Source of the DNA: JAFDVL01 sp043736395
GTDB taxonomy: Bacteria > Acidobacteriota > Blastocatellia > RBC074
Length of the DNA stretch: 34,333 bases
NCBI GenBank assembly: GCA_043736395.1
Contig: JAYTCQ010000356.1
Span: 1 to 34,333 of the forward strand
Direction: 5' to 3'
Shown: positions 24,187 to 33,800 of the stretch, piece after piece
Numbering within the stretch: position 1 is the first letter of the stretch
How the letters are laid out: the number at the start of each line of letters is the position of its first letter
Notes under the pieces: generated by a model
The model's database searches: none
What the model saw: only the letters and a program-made list of their open reading frames with translations
What the model was told of the DNA's origin: nothing
Translations under genes and position numbers: made by a program

Positions 24187-24923
24187 TTCAAACAATAATT
24201 CATTCCCTGCTCGACGCGCTCAACACCTGTCACCATCAATCCTTCAGCAAATGCAGTCTGAAATTTTTCGCGGATTTCAGTTTGAAGTTCGAGAGTCTGC
24301 CCTTCCTCAGGAACGAAAATTTTCGGTACAGTACGGGGAGCGGTAGCAACCTCGTAACTACCACTCCCCGTACTGTCCTGATGAAGAATTTTTTCCACCC
24401 GCAAAGAATCAATTTCCCATTCCGCCAGCAGCCGATCCGTCGGCATCCCCTGATCGAAATGACTTACCGTAATCCCATAAACATTGGGCAAATACGTTTT
24501 CGCAATCGCTCCGAGCTTATTGAAATTGAAGTAGGCATTGCGCAATTTGAAAGGATCAAATGTCCATTCAATACGCCTGATATTTCGCGTTAAAGCGTCT
24601 TCGCGTTGTTTTAATTTTAATTGATAGCCAAGGCCGCAGTGCTGATATTCCGACAGCAATCCTGTCATGTGCGAATGGATGTACGGCTCTCCATTTTTGA
24701 CGCCAACCAAACCCAGCAAATAGCCGATCATTTCTTCCCCATGAAACGCTCCGAAAATCTGACCACCCGTTTTTTCGATTGCTACCAACACATGAGTCGG
24801 GAGCAATTCACGTGAAGAATCACCCCAGATTCTCTCCTGCACCGCTGCGATTTGCTCAAAATCCCGCAAGTCGTGACAAGCGCGAAAACTAATGCAGGTA
24901 GTATCAGAAAATGTATTCATCAT
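24183..24923 (-). CDS. COG3375-type GNAT-superfamily acyltransferase
   Basis: A 246-residue protein. The central acyl-CoA site is in YIHSHMTGLLSEYQHCGLGY (motif A, Q94-H-C-G-L-G-Y100). The following IEWTFDPFKLRNAYFNFNKL and GMPTDRLLAEWEIDS identify the COG3375 group of predicted GNAT acyltransferases, whose substrate is unknown. The C-terminal third (from about 200) continues the fold. Residues 183-199 (DSTGSGSYEVATAPRTV) are encoded by a near-perfect palindrome and probably form an inserted surface loop. The gene lies 40 bases after tlpA on the same strand. The TAG stop lies in a REP-like repeat. Confidence 0.85.
   Translation of the reverse strand: MMNTFSDTTCISFRACHDLRDFEQIAAVQERIWGDSSRELLPTHVLVAIEKTGGQIFGAFHGEEMIGYLLGLVGVKNGEPYIHSHMTGLLSEYQHCGLGYQLKLKQREDALTRNIRRIEWTFDPFKLRNAYFNFNKLGAIAKTYLPNVYGITVSHFDQGMPTDRLLAEWEIDSLRVEKILHQDSTGSGSYEVATAPRTVPKIFVPEEGQTLELQTEIREKFQTAFAEGLMVTGVERVEQGMNYCLK
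24328..24376. repeat. Palindromic repeat inside a coding region
   Basis: Arms 24328-24346 (ACAGTACGGGGAGCGGTAG) and 24358-24376 match at 18 of 19 positions and enclose an 11-base loop. The whole 49 bases lie within the COG3375 gene and are read through in frame as a Ser/Gly/Thr-rich loop. This looks like a repeat element that was tolerated as an insertion between conserved parts of the protein. Confidence 0.85.
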
Positions 24924-24963
24924 GGATGAGAAATCCTATTTCAGGTGTGGCTGACTCCAAAAT

Positions 24964-25611
24964 TTATTTTGCTACCGCAACCGCTTCTCCTACGGCAGTG
25001 CGTAATTGCGCGGGGCTGATCTGAGCATTGAATCCGACGAAGTGCTTGTACACTTCTCCATCACGCCCAATCACGTACGTCTGCGGAATTGCGTTGCGGC
25101 CTTGTTGCAGGTGTGCGGCAAATTCGCCGTTGGCAAATCCAATGGGGTAATTGATCTTGAATTCCTTCACAAATTCGCGCACTTTTTCGGTATCCTTCAC
25201 CGGGTCTTCCGTCGTCAAACCAATGATCTCAACACCCTGTCCTTTGAATTCTTTGCCCAGCTCAATCAAATGCGGAATCTCCACGCGACACGGCCCACAC
25301 CACGTCGCCCAAATATCCACCACTAAAACTTTGCCGGCATAATCTTTCAGCTGCCGTGGCTTAGCATCAAGTACCGGAAAAGACGTTTCCATAACCTTGG
25401 CAGGCACCTTAACCCGTGCTGCCGGATTGGCTGACGCCTTAGGAGTTAAGATTGCCGGAGCTGATCGAGATAAGGATGTCGGCGCTTCTGTTTTGTTACG
25501 GAAAAATGCCAGTGCGATCACCGCAAATAATAAAATCGCCACCCCGATCAAACCAATTCGTAACATGTTATTTTTTGGTTGCGGCTGGCGCTGTTGCACT
25601 TGTTTAGCCAT
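24964..25611 (-). CDS. TlpA-like membrane-anchored thioredoxin-fold protein
   Basis: A 215-residue protein with one N-terminal transmembrane anchor (about 18-37), a low-complexity Ala/Pro/Lys linker (about 40-72) and a periplasmic thioredoxin fold. The active site is W104-C105-G-P-C108 in DIWATWCGPCRVEIPHL, and the cis-proline region is NAIPQTYVI. The TlpA/ResA group uses this site to reduce or oxidise periplasmic disulfides, for example in cytochrome c maturation. AGGAGG lies just upstream of the ATG at 25611. It heads a run of minus-strand genes down to yggU. A cysteine-containing repeat protein is encoded directly upstream but has its own terminator. Confidence 0.93.
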   Translation of the reverse strand: MAKQVQQRQPQPKNNMLRIGLIGVAILLFAVIALAFFRNKTEAPTSLSRSAPAILTPKASANPAARVKVPAKVMETSFPVLDAKPRQLKDYAGKVLVVDIWATWCGPCRVEIPHLIELGKEFKGQGVEIIGLTTEDPVKDTEKVREFVKEFKINYPIGFANGEFAAHLQQGRNAIPQTYVIGRDGEVYKHFVGFNAQISPAQLRTAVGEAVAVAK

Positions 25612-25681
25612 AAACTCCTCCTAAGAAAGGATTATCTTTTACTTAGATTTTACTGACACAAATTTTTATCAGTGTACCGAT

Positions 25682-25718
25682 AAAAAAAGCCCGCTACAAC
25701 TTTGAGTGCAGCGGGCTT
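25682..25718 (-). terminator. Intrinsic terminator of the large repeat-protein gene
   Basis: On the minus strand AAGCCCGCT pairs with AGCGGGCTT (9 bp) around a 13-base loop and runs directly into seven U residues. It lies 28 bases past the stop codon of the 1375-aa gene. Confidence 0.93.
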
Positions 25719-25745
25719 GGATTTACAAAGCGCGATCAGCTTCGT

Positions 25746-28700
25746 TTAGTTCGTACAGCTCATCAGGAAGCGGCATTCATCAAAGCCTTGATTAATGGCA
25801 TCAAGCGCAGTATTGATGTCGCCCAGACTGGCACCACCTGTGGGTTGTCCACCCAGCGCGCGATTTGCTAACGCCAGAATGTTATTCACGGTAGCAGGAT
25901 TGCCTCCCAGTGCTGTGAAGACAGAATTCGGAATCGTTACCTTGAGGTAATTATCAGGTACACCGTCCAGATTTAAGTCCGCTCCTGGCGCTTCTGGAAT
26001 GTCATCGCTAGTGCCGACTTTTCCGTCTGGCCCTGGTAAGGCCTTCGCGGTAATCATCGTCCTACACAATGCTTTCCCACCCAGATTTGGATCAAGCCGA
26101 ACGTTCAAAGACAAAGCTACGGTTTGTCCCCAGATGACACTATTGAGTCTTCCATTCTTTAATAGTGAAGCTGGGATAGAACCGCACTGGACGTCACCCA
26201 ATCCCGCAGGAAGCACTGCGGCAGTTCCTCCAGCAGGCATCTTGTCAATAAGACATTGTTCCGCACCGTCCACAAACGCGATTGTTCTACCGTTCGACCC
26301 AATGATTAATGGGCTGGCAGCAGTAATCAGTCGTTTGATGGTGTCAATCCTTACTTCGCCATTGAACTTGCCATTGCTATTGCCCCAGCCTCCCTGTGTA
26401 AGTGAGCAGAACGCTTGGGCACAATCCTTAACCGTCACGTTATATTTGCGTTCGGCAGAAGCATTGCCGCACGCGTCTTTGGCAACTGCTGATACAATTG
26501 TTACTCCCAACGGATATGGATCAGTGAGCAACTTGCCATCACTGCGTACATACATCACTGGAACCGGACCAGTACAATTATCCAGCGCCGTAAGGATTGG
26601 AATTGTGACGGGCGCTCCGAAGCAAGCCTCAACCCCAGCCGCCTGGAAATCAGTAATGGCGGGTGGCGTAGTGTCATTCACCGTAATTTTCTGAGACCAG
26701 CTGACTGGATTGTTACAAGCATCCTTGGCTGACCAGGTGCGGGTAATAACATTATTGCAGCTGGTGCCATTGCTGCCGGTTTCACTGAAGATAACGCCAA
26801 CTAAGCCGGAACAGTTATCTAACGCAGTGATAACGGGAGCCGCTGGCACATCCGCCAGACATTGATAAGCAGCATCTACAGGTTTTGCGCTCAGCACTGG
26901 CGCAGTGGTGTCATTAACGGTAATCGTCTGTATCCACTTTGCTTCATTGCCACAAGCGTCTTTTGCCGTCCAAGTGCGCGTAAAGACATTGTTGCAACTT
27001 GTGCCATTGTTTGGGGATTCACTAAAATTAACCGCGACAGAGGTAGCGCAGTTATCCGTGGCCGTGATGGTCGGAACTGCCGGAACATCACTCAAGCACT
27101 GATAAGACGCATCGGCTGGACTCGCGCTAAGCGTTGGAGCCGAAGTGTCTTTCACCGTAATTTTTTGTGAATACTCAACCGGATTATTACAAGCGTCTTT
27201 GGCTGACCAGGTTCGAGTTATGACGTTGTCACAGCTTGAACCAGGATTGCTTTCCGTTTGTTTGTAATCAACCGGAAGAACGCCCGCGCAACGATCGTTT
27301 GCGGTAATTGCAGGAGCCGCAGGCACATCCGCCAAACATTGATAAGTAGCATCGGCAGGCTTATCGCTCAACGTCGGAGCCGTGGTGTCATTAACTGTGA
27401 TGGTTTGCGTATAAGTATCACTGTTGCCACACGCATCTTGCGTTGTCCAAGTACGAGTAATGACATTGTTACAACTGGTGCCATTGTTAATTTCTTTGAG
27501 AGTTACGGGTATCGTGCCAGCACAATTATCGGTGGCGGTGATGGTTGGAGCGACAGGTACATCCGCTAAACATTGAACCGTAAGGTCGGTTGGTTTAGCG
27601 CTCAGCACAGGCGCGATGGTGTCCTTTACCGTGATTTTTTGTGAATACACAACCGGATTATTGCAAGCGTCTTTGGCAGACCAGATACGAGTGATGACAT
27701 TGTCACAACTTGTCCCGTTGCTGCCTGTTTCACTAAAACTTACAAGTACTGGCCCAGCACAGTTATCTGTCGCGGTAATTGTAGGAGCCGCAGGCACATC
27801 CGCAAAGCACTGATAAGCAGCATCCGCAGGCTTATCGCTCAACACAGGTGCAGTGGTGTCATTGACCGTAATTTTCTGCGTCCAGCTGACCAGATTGTTA
27901 CAATCATCTTTGGCTGACCAGGTACGGGAAATAACATTGCTACAACTGGTGCCGTTGCTTCCGGTTTCACTGAAAGTAACCGCAACGTTAATGGAACAAT
28001 TATCCATCGCGGTGATAACAGGAGCCGCTGGCACATCCGCCAGACATTGATAAGCGGCATCCGCAGGTTTATCACTTAACACCGGTGCGATAGTGTCGTT
28101 GATGTTGATAGTTTGGCTCGCGGTGCTGGTGTTACCACAGTCGTCTTTCGCCGTCCAGGTACGTGTCATTACCTTCGGGCAGGTGCCTGTCGTCTTATCC
28201 TCAAAACTCAGCGTCACAGAGCCGCAGGCATCCGTCGCCTTCGCCTGCGCAAAATTTGCAACGACTGAACATTCAATCGTCGTTGGATCCGGCAGTTTCT
28301 CGAACACAGGGCCGATAGTATCCTTGACGGTTAACTTCTGACTGGCGGTGCTTGAGTTGCCGCATTTATCCGTCGCTGTCCAGGTGCGCGTCACAGTATA
28401 GTTGCCTGCGCAGGTTGTTCCAGCAGCGGTCGTATCAGCGAACGTTAGCGAGACGCTTGGATCGCAGCTATCTGTTGCCGTTGGGCTACTAAAGACAGGT
28501 GATTGCGAACACTCAATCGCTATATCGCCACCAACGCCGGAAATCATCGGAGCAGTGTTATCTATGACATTAATTTCTTTAGTTGCTTTGCTACAACAGC
28601 TATCTCCGGGACAAGCTCCCGAGCTAGCGCATGCTGACACCCCCAACACCACCTTACCCATACAACCGGTTTGACCGCTTGCGGGCAAAAATGGATCTAC

Positions 28701-29873
28701 CTTAAAAGTAATCGAACCGGTACCCTGACCACTGGTGATGGTTCCTCCGGCGATAGTCCAATTGTAGCTTGCCGCGCCTTCCGGAGCTGTCGCTGTGTGA
28801 TTCTCTGAGCCAGGGCAATAGGTCTCGGCATCAGTGGTAATCGCGGCTTGTGGTGGTAAGCAAACGGAACCGTTCTGAATGCTCCGATCCTGGTTCGCGC
28901 CGCCGCCGCCATCAAAATCTGTTGCGCGCATGTGGAATGGTGCGCCGCTGACAGAACCAGAACCATTTCCGATTCCCCAAGTTGTAGGCGTTCCCATCGC
29001 AAGATGACCGCCCCAGAAAAATCCGACATCACCCGTGGTTGTTGGCGTGAATTTCACTTCTATTTTGATTTCACTGGTACCAGCGACTGAGCCAATAAGC
29101 ATGGGTACCCCAAATGAGACCTTACTCACGTTATAAGCATAAAGCATTTGCGGGCCAACCAGCGGTTCTCCGCCGTAGCCGCCGACAGTGGAGAAATAAG
29201 TCATTGGATTGGGAAGTGGTCCAACCGGTACCGGCGTCGTGCAATTACCTGGCGCAGTCGTTGAGGTATTGCTGCAAGCACCATTCAATAATCCTGCAAG
29301 TACCAAATTTTCGCTGGCGTCAAATTCCGTCAGGTAGTCGAAAGCCTTTTTACCAGCCTTTGTGAACTCGAAGTTAATAGTAAAAGTATGCTCCCCTACG
29401 GGACCTAGTCCGCTAACGAAGTAACGGTAAGGAACAACATCGCCTTCCGCATAACAAGAGTTTTGGGCGTTGATATTTCCATTCGCCCATTCGGCACCCT
29501 TAGATCCTGCGCCATTATGTAACTGGTCAAGGTTGGTACCAGCAGCAAAGGCCGGAGCAAAAGTTGCTGCCGCGCTCTTCGTCTTCCAATTGAATAGATT
29601 AAGAAAGTCGTATGGTTTAGAATTTTTGACTGTAACCCCACTGGTGTTGGTTGTGAGAGTATTCGCGCTGTAATCAAAAATTCCAAAAAACGACCGCCCG
29701 TCCGAAGAAAAAGCTGCGTTGGCGCTCACTGCGAGTAACAGGGTCAGTGCAACCAGACCAAAAACAGAGCGTGATTTTTTGAAGGAAAGAAAACGAGATA
29801 GAAAAGAATTTGGCGAGGTGAAGTTGGGTTTATTTTGCTCGTGATCACCCAGCTTGTAACTAAATTTAGACAT
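25746..29873 (-). CDS. Large secreted protein with nine Ig/HYR-like tandem repeats
   Basis: The ATG at 29873 has AAGGAG five bases upstream and gives 1375 residues; an earlier TTG lacks such a site. A long signal sequence runs to about residue 54 (SVFGLVALTLLLAVSANA). After it come a jelly-roll-like N-terminal domain (about 60-340; FWGGHLAMGTPTTWGIG), a PKD/Ig-like domain with many cysteines (about 345-438) and nine repeats (439-1150) of about 79 residues. Each repeat follows the plan DTTAPVLS...QC...DNC...SC...TRTWSAKDAC...QKITV, with four Cys. The C-terminal region (from about 1155) opens CSLTQGGWGN and has a dockerin-like, possibly Ca-binding, segment ADLNLDGVPDNY. The protein is probably surface-located or released. 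The cysteines may pair as disulfides. A role in adhesion or matrix formation is plausible but not shown. Confidence 0.9.
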   Translation of the reverse strand: MSKFSYKLGDHEQNKPNFTSPNSFLSRFLSFKKSRSVFGLVALTLLLAVSANAAFSSDGRSFFGIFDYSANTLTTNTSGVTVKNSKPYDFLNLFNWKTKSAAATFAPAFAAGTNLDQLHNGAGSKGAEWANGNINAQNSCYAEGDVVPYRYFVSGLGPVGEHTFTINFEFTKAGKKAFDYLTEFDASENLVLAGLLNGACSNTSTTAPGNCTTPVPVGPLPNPMTYFSTVGGYGGEPLVGPQMLYAYNVSKVSFGVPMLIGSVAGTSEIKIEVKFTPTTTGDVGFFWGGHLAMGTPTTWGIGNGSGSVSGAPFHMRATDFDGGGGANQDRSIQNGSVCLPPQAAITTDAETYCPGSENHTATAPEGAASYNWTIAGGTITSGQGTGSITFKVDPFLPASGQTGCMGKVVLGVSACASSGACPGDSCCSKATKEINVIDNTAPMISGVGGDIAIECSQSPVFSSPTATDSCDPSVSLTFADTTAAGTTCAGNYTVTRTWTATDKCGNSSTASQKLTVKDTIGPVFEKLPDPTTIECSVVANFAQAKATDACGSVTLSFEDKTTGTCPKVMTRTWTAKDDCGNTSTASQTININDTIAPVLSDKPADAAYQCLADVPAAPVITAMDNCSINVAVTFSETGSNGTSCSNVISRTWSAKDDCNNLVSWTQKITVNDTTAPVLSDKPADAAYQCFADVPAAPTITATDNCAGPVLVSFSETGSNGTSCDNVITRIWSAKDACNNPVVYSQKITVKDTIAPVLSAKPTDLTVQCLADVPVAPTITATDNCAGTIPVTLKEINNGTSCNNVITRTWTTQDACGNSDTYTQTITVNDTTAPTLSDKPADATYQCLADVPAAPAITANDRCAGVLPVDYKQTESNPGSSCDNVITRTWSAKDACNNPVEYSQKITVKDTSAPTLSASPADASYQCLSDVPAVPTITATDNCATSVAVNFSESPNNGTSCNNVFTRTWTAKDACGNEAKWIQTITVNDTTAPVLSAKPVDAAYQCLADVPAAPVITALDNCSGLVGVIFSETGSNGTSCNNVITRTWSAKDACNNPVSWSQKITVNDTTPPAITDFQAAGVEACFGAPVTIPILTALDNCTGPVPVMYVRSDGKLLTDPYPLGVTIVSAVAKDACGNASAERKYNVTVKDCAQAFCSLTQGGWGNSNGKFNGEVRIDTIKRLITAASPLIIGSNGRTIAFVDGAEQCLIDKMPAGGTAAVLPAGLGDVQCGSIPASLLKNGRLNSVIWGQTVALSLNVRLDPNLGGKALCRTMITAKALPGPDGKVGTSDDIPEAPGADLNLDGVPDNYLKVTIPNSVFTALGGNPATVNNILALANRALGGQPTGGASLGDINTALDAINQGFDECRFLMSCTN
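26424..28559 (-). repeat. Nine coding tandem repeats, period about 237 bp
   Basis: The repeats encode 79, 75, 79, 79, 78, 80, 79, 79 and 84 residues in order. Units 3-8 (26676-28097) are highly alike at the protein and DNA levels, whereas units 1, 2 and 9 are diverged. This suggests recent expansion or gene conversion of the central block. Confidence 0.9.
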
Positions 29874-30426
29874 AGCTGCTCCTTTGTGTTGGGACAATAG
29901 ACAGACTTAACCATTCAGCATAGCAATACAATTTACTTCAAGTTTATAGGATAAGTTGTAGTGAGTATGCGCTGGCTGGCTTAATTAACTACACTTATAA
30001 GGCAAGTGAGGTTACTAAGTCGGTCTTAATATTTTGGAACACTCGCTACCTGAAATTGAGGAGGATTTTCAGTTAGAAGTAATTCATCGGACTTACAGTA
30101 AAACGCTTTAAAGATAAATAACATTTATTTTCTGAGGAAAATAATTTGGCTTACAACAGATTATGAATAATATAAATTAAACCTCGAAAATTTACGTTAT
30201 TAAAACGCAGAAGTCTCAAAGCCAGATTATTATTTTATGGCTATACAATAAATAAATACAAAGTTAATACTTGACGAATCTAAAGCTAATCAATAATTTT
30301 TGTCAAGAATTTTAATAAACTTTCTCATTATTACACATATACCATTTTAAATTATTTAAACTAAGTAGCTTTTTATTGTTGAAATCGTTAGTAATAATTT
30401 AGCGCTTCACCAATACCTAAAGCCAT

Positions 30427-30705
30427 TCAATATAACTTAGCGGCTTTAGTCAGCATCGTGAAATGAATCCTGAGAATTAGATAAATGAGGGGAAATACTT
30501 CAAGAGTAATAAGGTAGGAAATCAGAAATTTTGGAAGCGAACGTTTTAAGTTACGATAAAAACTCAAGCAATGATTAATTATGATGACAGGAGAAACCGG
30601 AACTATCTGCCTGCCGATCAATCCTTCGCCTTTGACTTCTTCGCCGAGGAGCGCAGCCAGTTGGTAGGTAGAAGCCCGTCTTCGGTCGCAGCCTCTGTTA
30701 GAGGA
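30427..30705 (-). pseudogene. Possible remnant reading frame
   Basis: A minus-strand frame stays open for 92 codons after a TAA at 30706-30708. It begins SSNRGCDRRRASTYQLAALL, passes GEEVKGEGLIGRQIV, and ends in a hydrophobic part (FLISYLITLEVFPLIYLIL). There is no ATG with a ribosome-binding site at the beginning; the first likely start is a TTG at 30621. The N-terminal part is GC-rich and the tail AT-rich, as if two sequences were joined. I do not recognise it. It may be a decayed gene end or chance. Confidence 0.2.
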
Positions 30706-30748
30706 TTACATCTTCGTGCGTCCTGAAGCATATTTCAGACCATATTTC

Positions 30749-30776
30749 AGCGGGAAAACCTTTACGTTTTCCTGCT
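30749..30776 (-). other. Hairpin after the TPR-CHAT gene
   Basis: AGCAGGAAAAC and GTTTTCCCGCT pair on the minus strand (11 bp, one G-U) around a 6-base loop, 29 bases past the TPR-CHAT stop. It has no following U-tract, so it is a weak terminator candidate or an mRNA-end stabiliser. Confidence 0.45.
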
Positions 30777-30804
30777 AAAAAGTATTCTCTGATTTCTAGT
30801 TTTT

Positions 30805-33800
30805 TTATCGCTTGCCGTCTAAATTCGCCCATTCTCCAGATTGAATAAAGCTCGCCCAATAAAACGGATGTTCGCGGCTTTTTCGTTTCAGCATTTTTAG
30901 CTGCACTTGTCGCAGAGCTTCTCCGCGCCCTAAGCCTTGTTTCAAACCTTTGTAATATCCCGTCATCAATTCTCGCGTCACTAAATCGCTGACTGGCCAC
31001 AAACTCATCACTAAACTTTCGGTGCCTGCGAGGACAAACGCCCGGCGCAAACCGTAGACACCTTCGCCATTTTTCACTTCGCCGATGCCAGTATCACACG
31101 CAGAGAGTGTTACTAATTTTGTACCCCACAAATTTAGTCCGGACGCTTCCAGTGCAGTCAGGATGCCATCTTCGCCGTCAGCCCTTCGCAAGTTCGCTCC
31201 GGCTAACGCCAAGCCTGAACGCAACAGCGGATTTTCAATTTTCGCCTTGGCATTGATCGCACGCGTGTCTTTCGCATTCGATTCACTGTTCTGATCGGTC
31301 AGGAAAAATCCATGAGTAGCAATATGCAAAATCTTCGGCGCAGTTACTTGCTTCAATGAAGCTTCCGTCGCGTTCGAGCCTGTCAATAAAAGTGATTCAG
31401 GAAATTGCGTACGAATCGAATTCGCTTCAGAAGCCGTCGCATTGAGAGGCGAAAAATACACCGTGCTTAAATCAATTCCCGCCGTTATGCTCTGTCGTTT
31501 TTGTGTACGGACTTTCAATTTGTTACGGTCCATATCAGCTTTGGCAAGTTGTGTCGCTTCCGGCTCACCAAACGCAGGATCGGCAATGACGACAGGGCTT
31601 CCAGAGCTTTGTCGCGCCACCTTAAAGCGCAATAAATCGCGTCCGCTGGTGAGATATGTGACTGAAAATTTTTCGATCAGAAGATTTTTTTGCTCGTCAA
31701 CCAATGCTTCAAATGGAATCAAGTTCAATACGCCTTCAGGCGAGATGAGCAAGTGTTGCGCCGCACCGAAGAACGGACGAAGCGGCTGCATTATTTTTTC
31801 ATCTACAACGCGTGACAATGTCTCAACATCTTTTCGTAATGGATCACGCAACGCTATGCGCCAGGCATTCATCACGGCGTCCAGCTCTTTTGTTTCACCT
31901 AAATCTTTGAAATGGATTTCGCCTTTTTGCGAAATCAGATAGGCAATATAGCGTGGTTCTGCAAAGGAATCCTTTCCAGCTTTCGGGTTATAAGGATGGT
32001 AAATTGAGAACTCCACCAACCAAGTATCGTCAGGAATATTTTTTCGAATTGCGTCCAGAGTTATAGGCTCAGTTTTTTGAAAATATCCGGCACTGTGCCG
32101 ACTGATTTCGACTTCTATTTTCTCACGCTTTTCGCGTAACAAATTTAGCTCTTGCTCAAAATTTGCTGGCATTTTTTTCTGCGGACCACTCAGCACCAGA
32201 CTGGAAAGATTCGAAGTCGCTTCGCGCAGTTGTTCGATCAACACACGATCTTCCGGATTCAATCGGCGTTGCATTGACACCTGACTTTCCGATAAAGAAT
32301 CCAGGACACGACCTTTGCGTTGAAGGATTGTCGTCGCAGCAAGTTCCGTTGCCTGCTGATGATTTTCCGTGAGCAAAACATTCAGGGAAGTTGTTTTGTC
32401 AGATCGTTTGGACATCGGAGCCAGATACTCCAGTTTTTGCCGTTCCGAACCAATCGCTAAATTTAGAAAGACGCCAGTTTCTTCAATTTGTCCCGCACGA
32501 TCTCGACATTCCAGGGCTTTCAATAAATCACCCTTAGCGATGTATAACTGCCCTAACGTATCCAAAGTTCCGGCTAAATCAGGATGATTTAATCCCAGCG
32601 CTTTCTCGTTGATGCCTAAAGATTTCTGCAAATTTTGTTCGGACTTTTCGTAATCACCTTTCGCGAAATATAATATTCCTAAACTATCGTATCCCATCGC
32701 CGTCCGTTCGTGTTCCTTGCCAAGCGTCGTCTCCCATATTTTGATCGCACGCAAGTAATTCTCTTCGCCTTTGGCAAAATTTCCGGTTTCTTTGTAAATT
32801 ATTCCTAAGTTGTGCAGTGTACTGGCTAAATTGGAATCGTTGGGATTTGCCTTCTCAAAAATCGGTATGATCCGTAAGTAAGTTTTTTCAGCCCGTTGAT
32901 AATCATCGCGTTTCCAATACACCAGCCCAAGATTCAGAAAAGTCATCGCAGTCAAATAATGCTCAGCACCGATGGATTTTTCTTTGATGGCAATGGAGCG
33001 CAAATAATTTTTTTCAGCACTTTCGAAATCATTACGCAAGTAATAAAAATACCCGATATTATTGAGTGTCAATCCAACCTCAAGGCTGTCCATTCCTTTC
33101 GTTTTTTCCTGAATTGTCAGTGCCTTGACATAGAGTTGTTCGGCTTTGAGATCATCCCCTTTGATACGATTAAGGCGCGCCAGACTTAACATGACTGCCG
33201 CCACTTCTGTTGTCTCGGCTCCTTCGATTTCTGTTTGAAGGGCTAAGACTTTTTCCTGGATTTCGATCGCTTTTTTATAATTACCGCGTTCTGTTTCTTC
33301 ACTACCGTAATTTAATAAAAGCTTCGTGTAATCTTTTGTTTTCGTGCCTTGCGTCTTTTCAACGATGCTCATGGATTTGAGAAAATAATTTTCGGCGGCC
33401 TCAAATTTTTCTTCATCCCAGTACAGCATTGCGACATTGCCGTAAGCTTTCGCTAGTAAGGAATTCTCTTCACCAAAATTTTCCCGGATCGCATTGATTG
33501 AGGACTCAAATATCTCCAAGGCTTTTTTCCCTTCATCATTCGCCAGTAACGTCATCCCTAAAAAAATTGACGCACGCAACGATTCGGAATTGTTAGCGCC
33601 TAACCCGGCATTCAGCACACGCACAGCGTTTTCGATGAGCGGTAATGCTTTGGCATAACTCCGCTGGTCAAAATGCTCTGAGCCTTCGGTCAGATTTTTT
33701 TGTGCAGTGAAAAGCTGACGATCTTTTTCTGAAGCTTCACGGATCTGATTGAGATGTATTTGATAACGCCCGCTCTCGCCGCGAGTTTGCTTTGGCGCAA

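Larger units (their letters stand above)
29874..30804. other. AT-rich region without a confident gene
   Basis: These 930 bases separate the repeat protein from the TPR-CHAT gene. Bases from about 29930 to 30600 are strikingly AT-rich compared with their surroundings. The part nearest 29873 holds the leader of the repeat-protein gene and must contain its promoter, but I cannot fix -35/-10 elements. At about 30600 the composition switches to higher GC and stays so to about 30720. Apart from the possible remnant frame and a hairpin listed separately, I see no coding sequence, tRNA or repeat. Confidence 0.6.

Noticed and set aside
25999..26694. 231-codon plus-strand frame opposite the large repeat protein
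   Set aside because: It is antisense to the well-supported repeat gene, and similar antisense frames recur with the repeats at the same period.
26424..28559. Regularly spaced repeats resembling an array
   Set aside because: The 237-bp period, full coding capacity and cysteine pattern show protein repeats, not CRISPR.
30698..31000. 100-codon minus-strand frame across the end of the TPR-CHAT gene
   Set aside because: It mostly overlaps the CHAT domain in another frame, and its remaining part has no start signal or motif.
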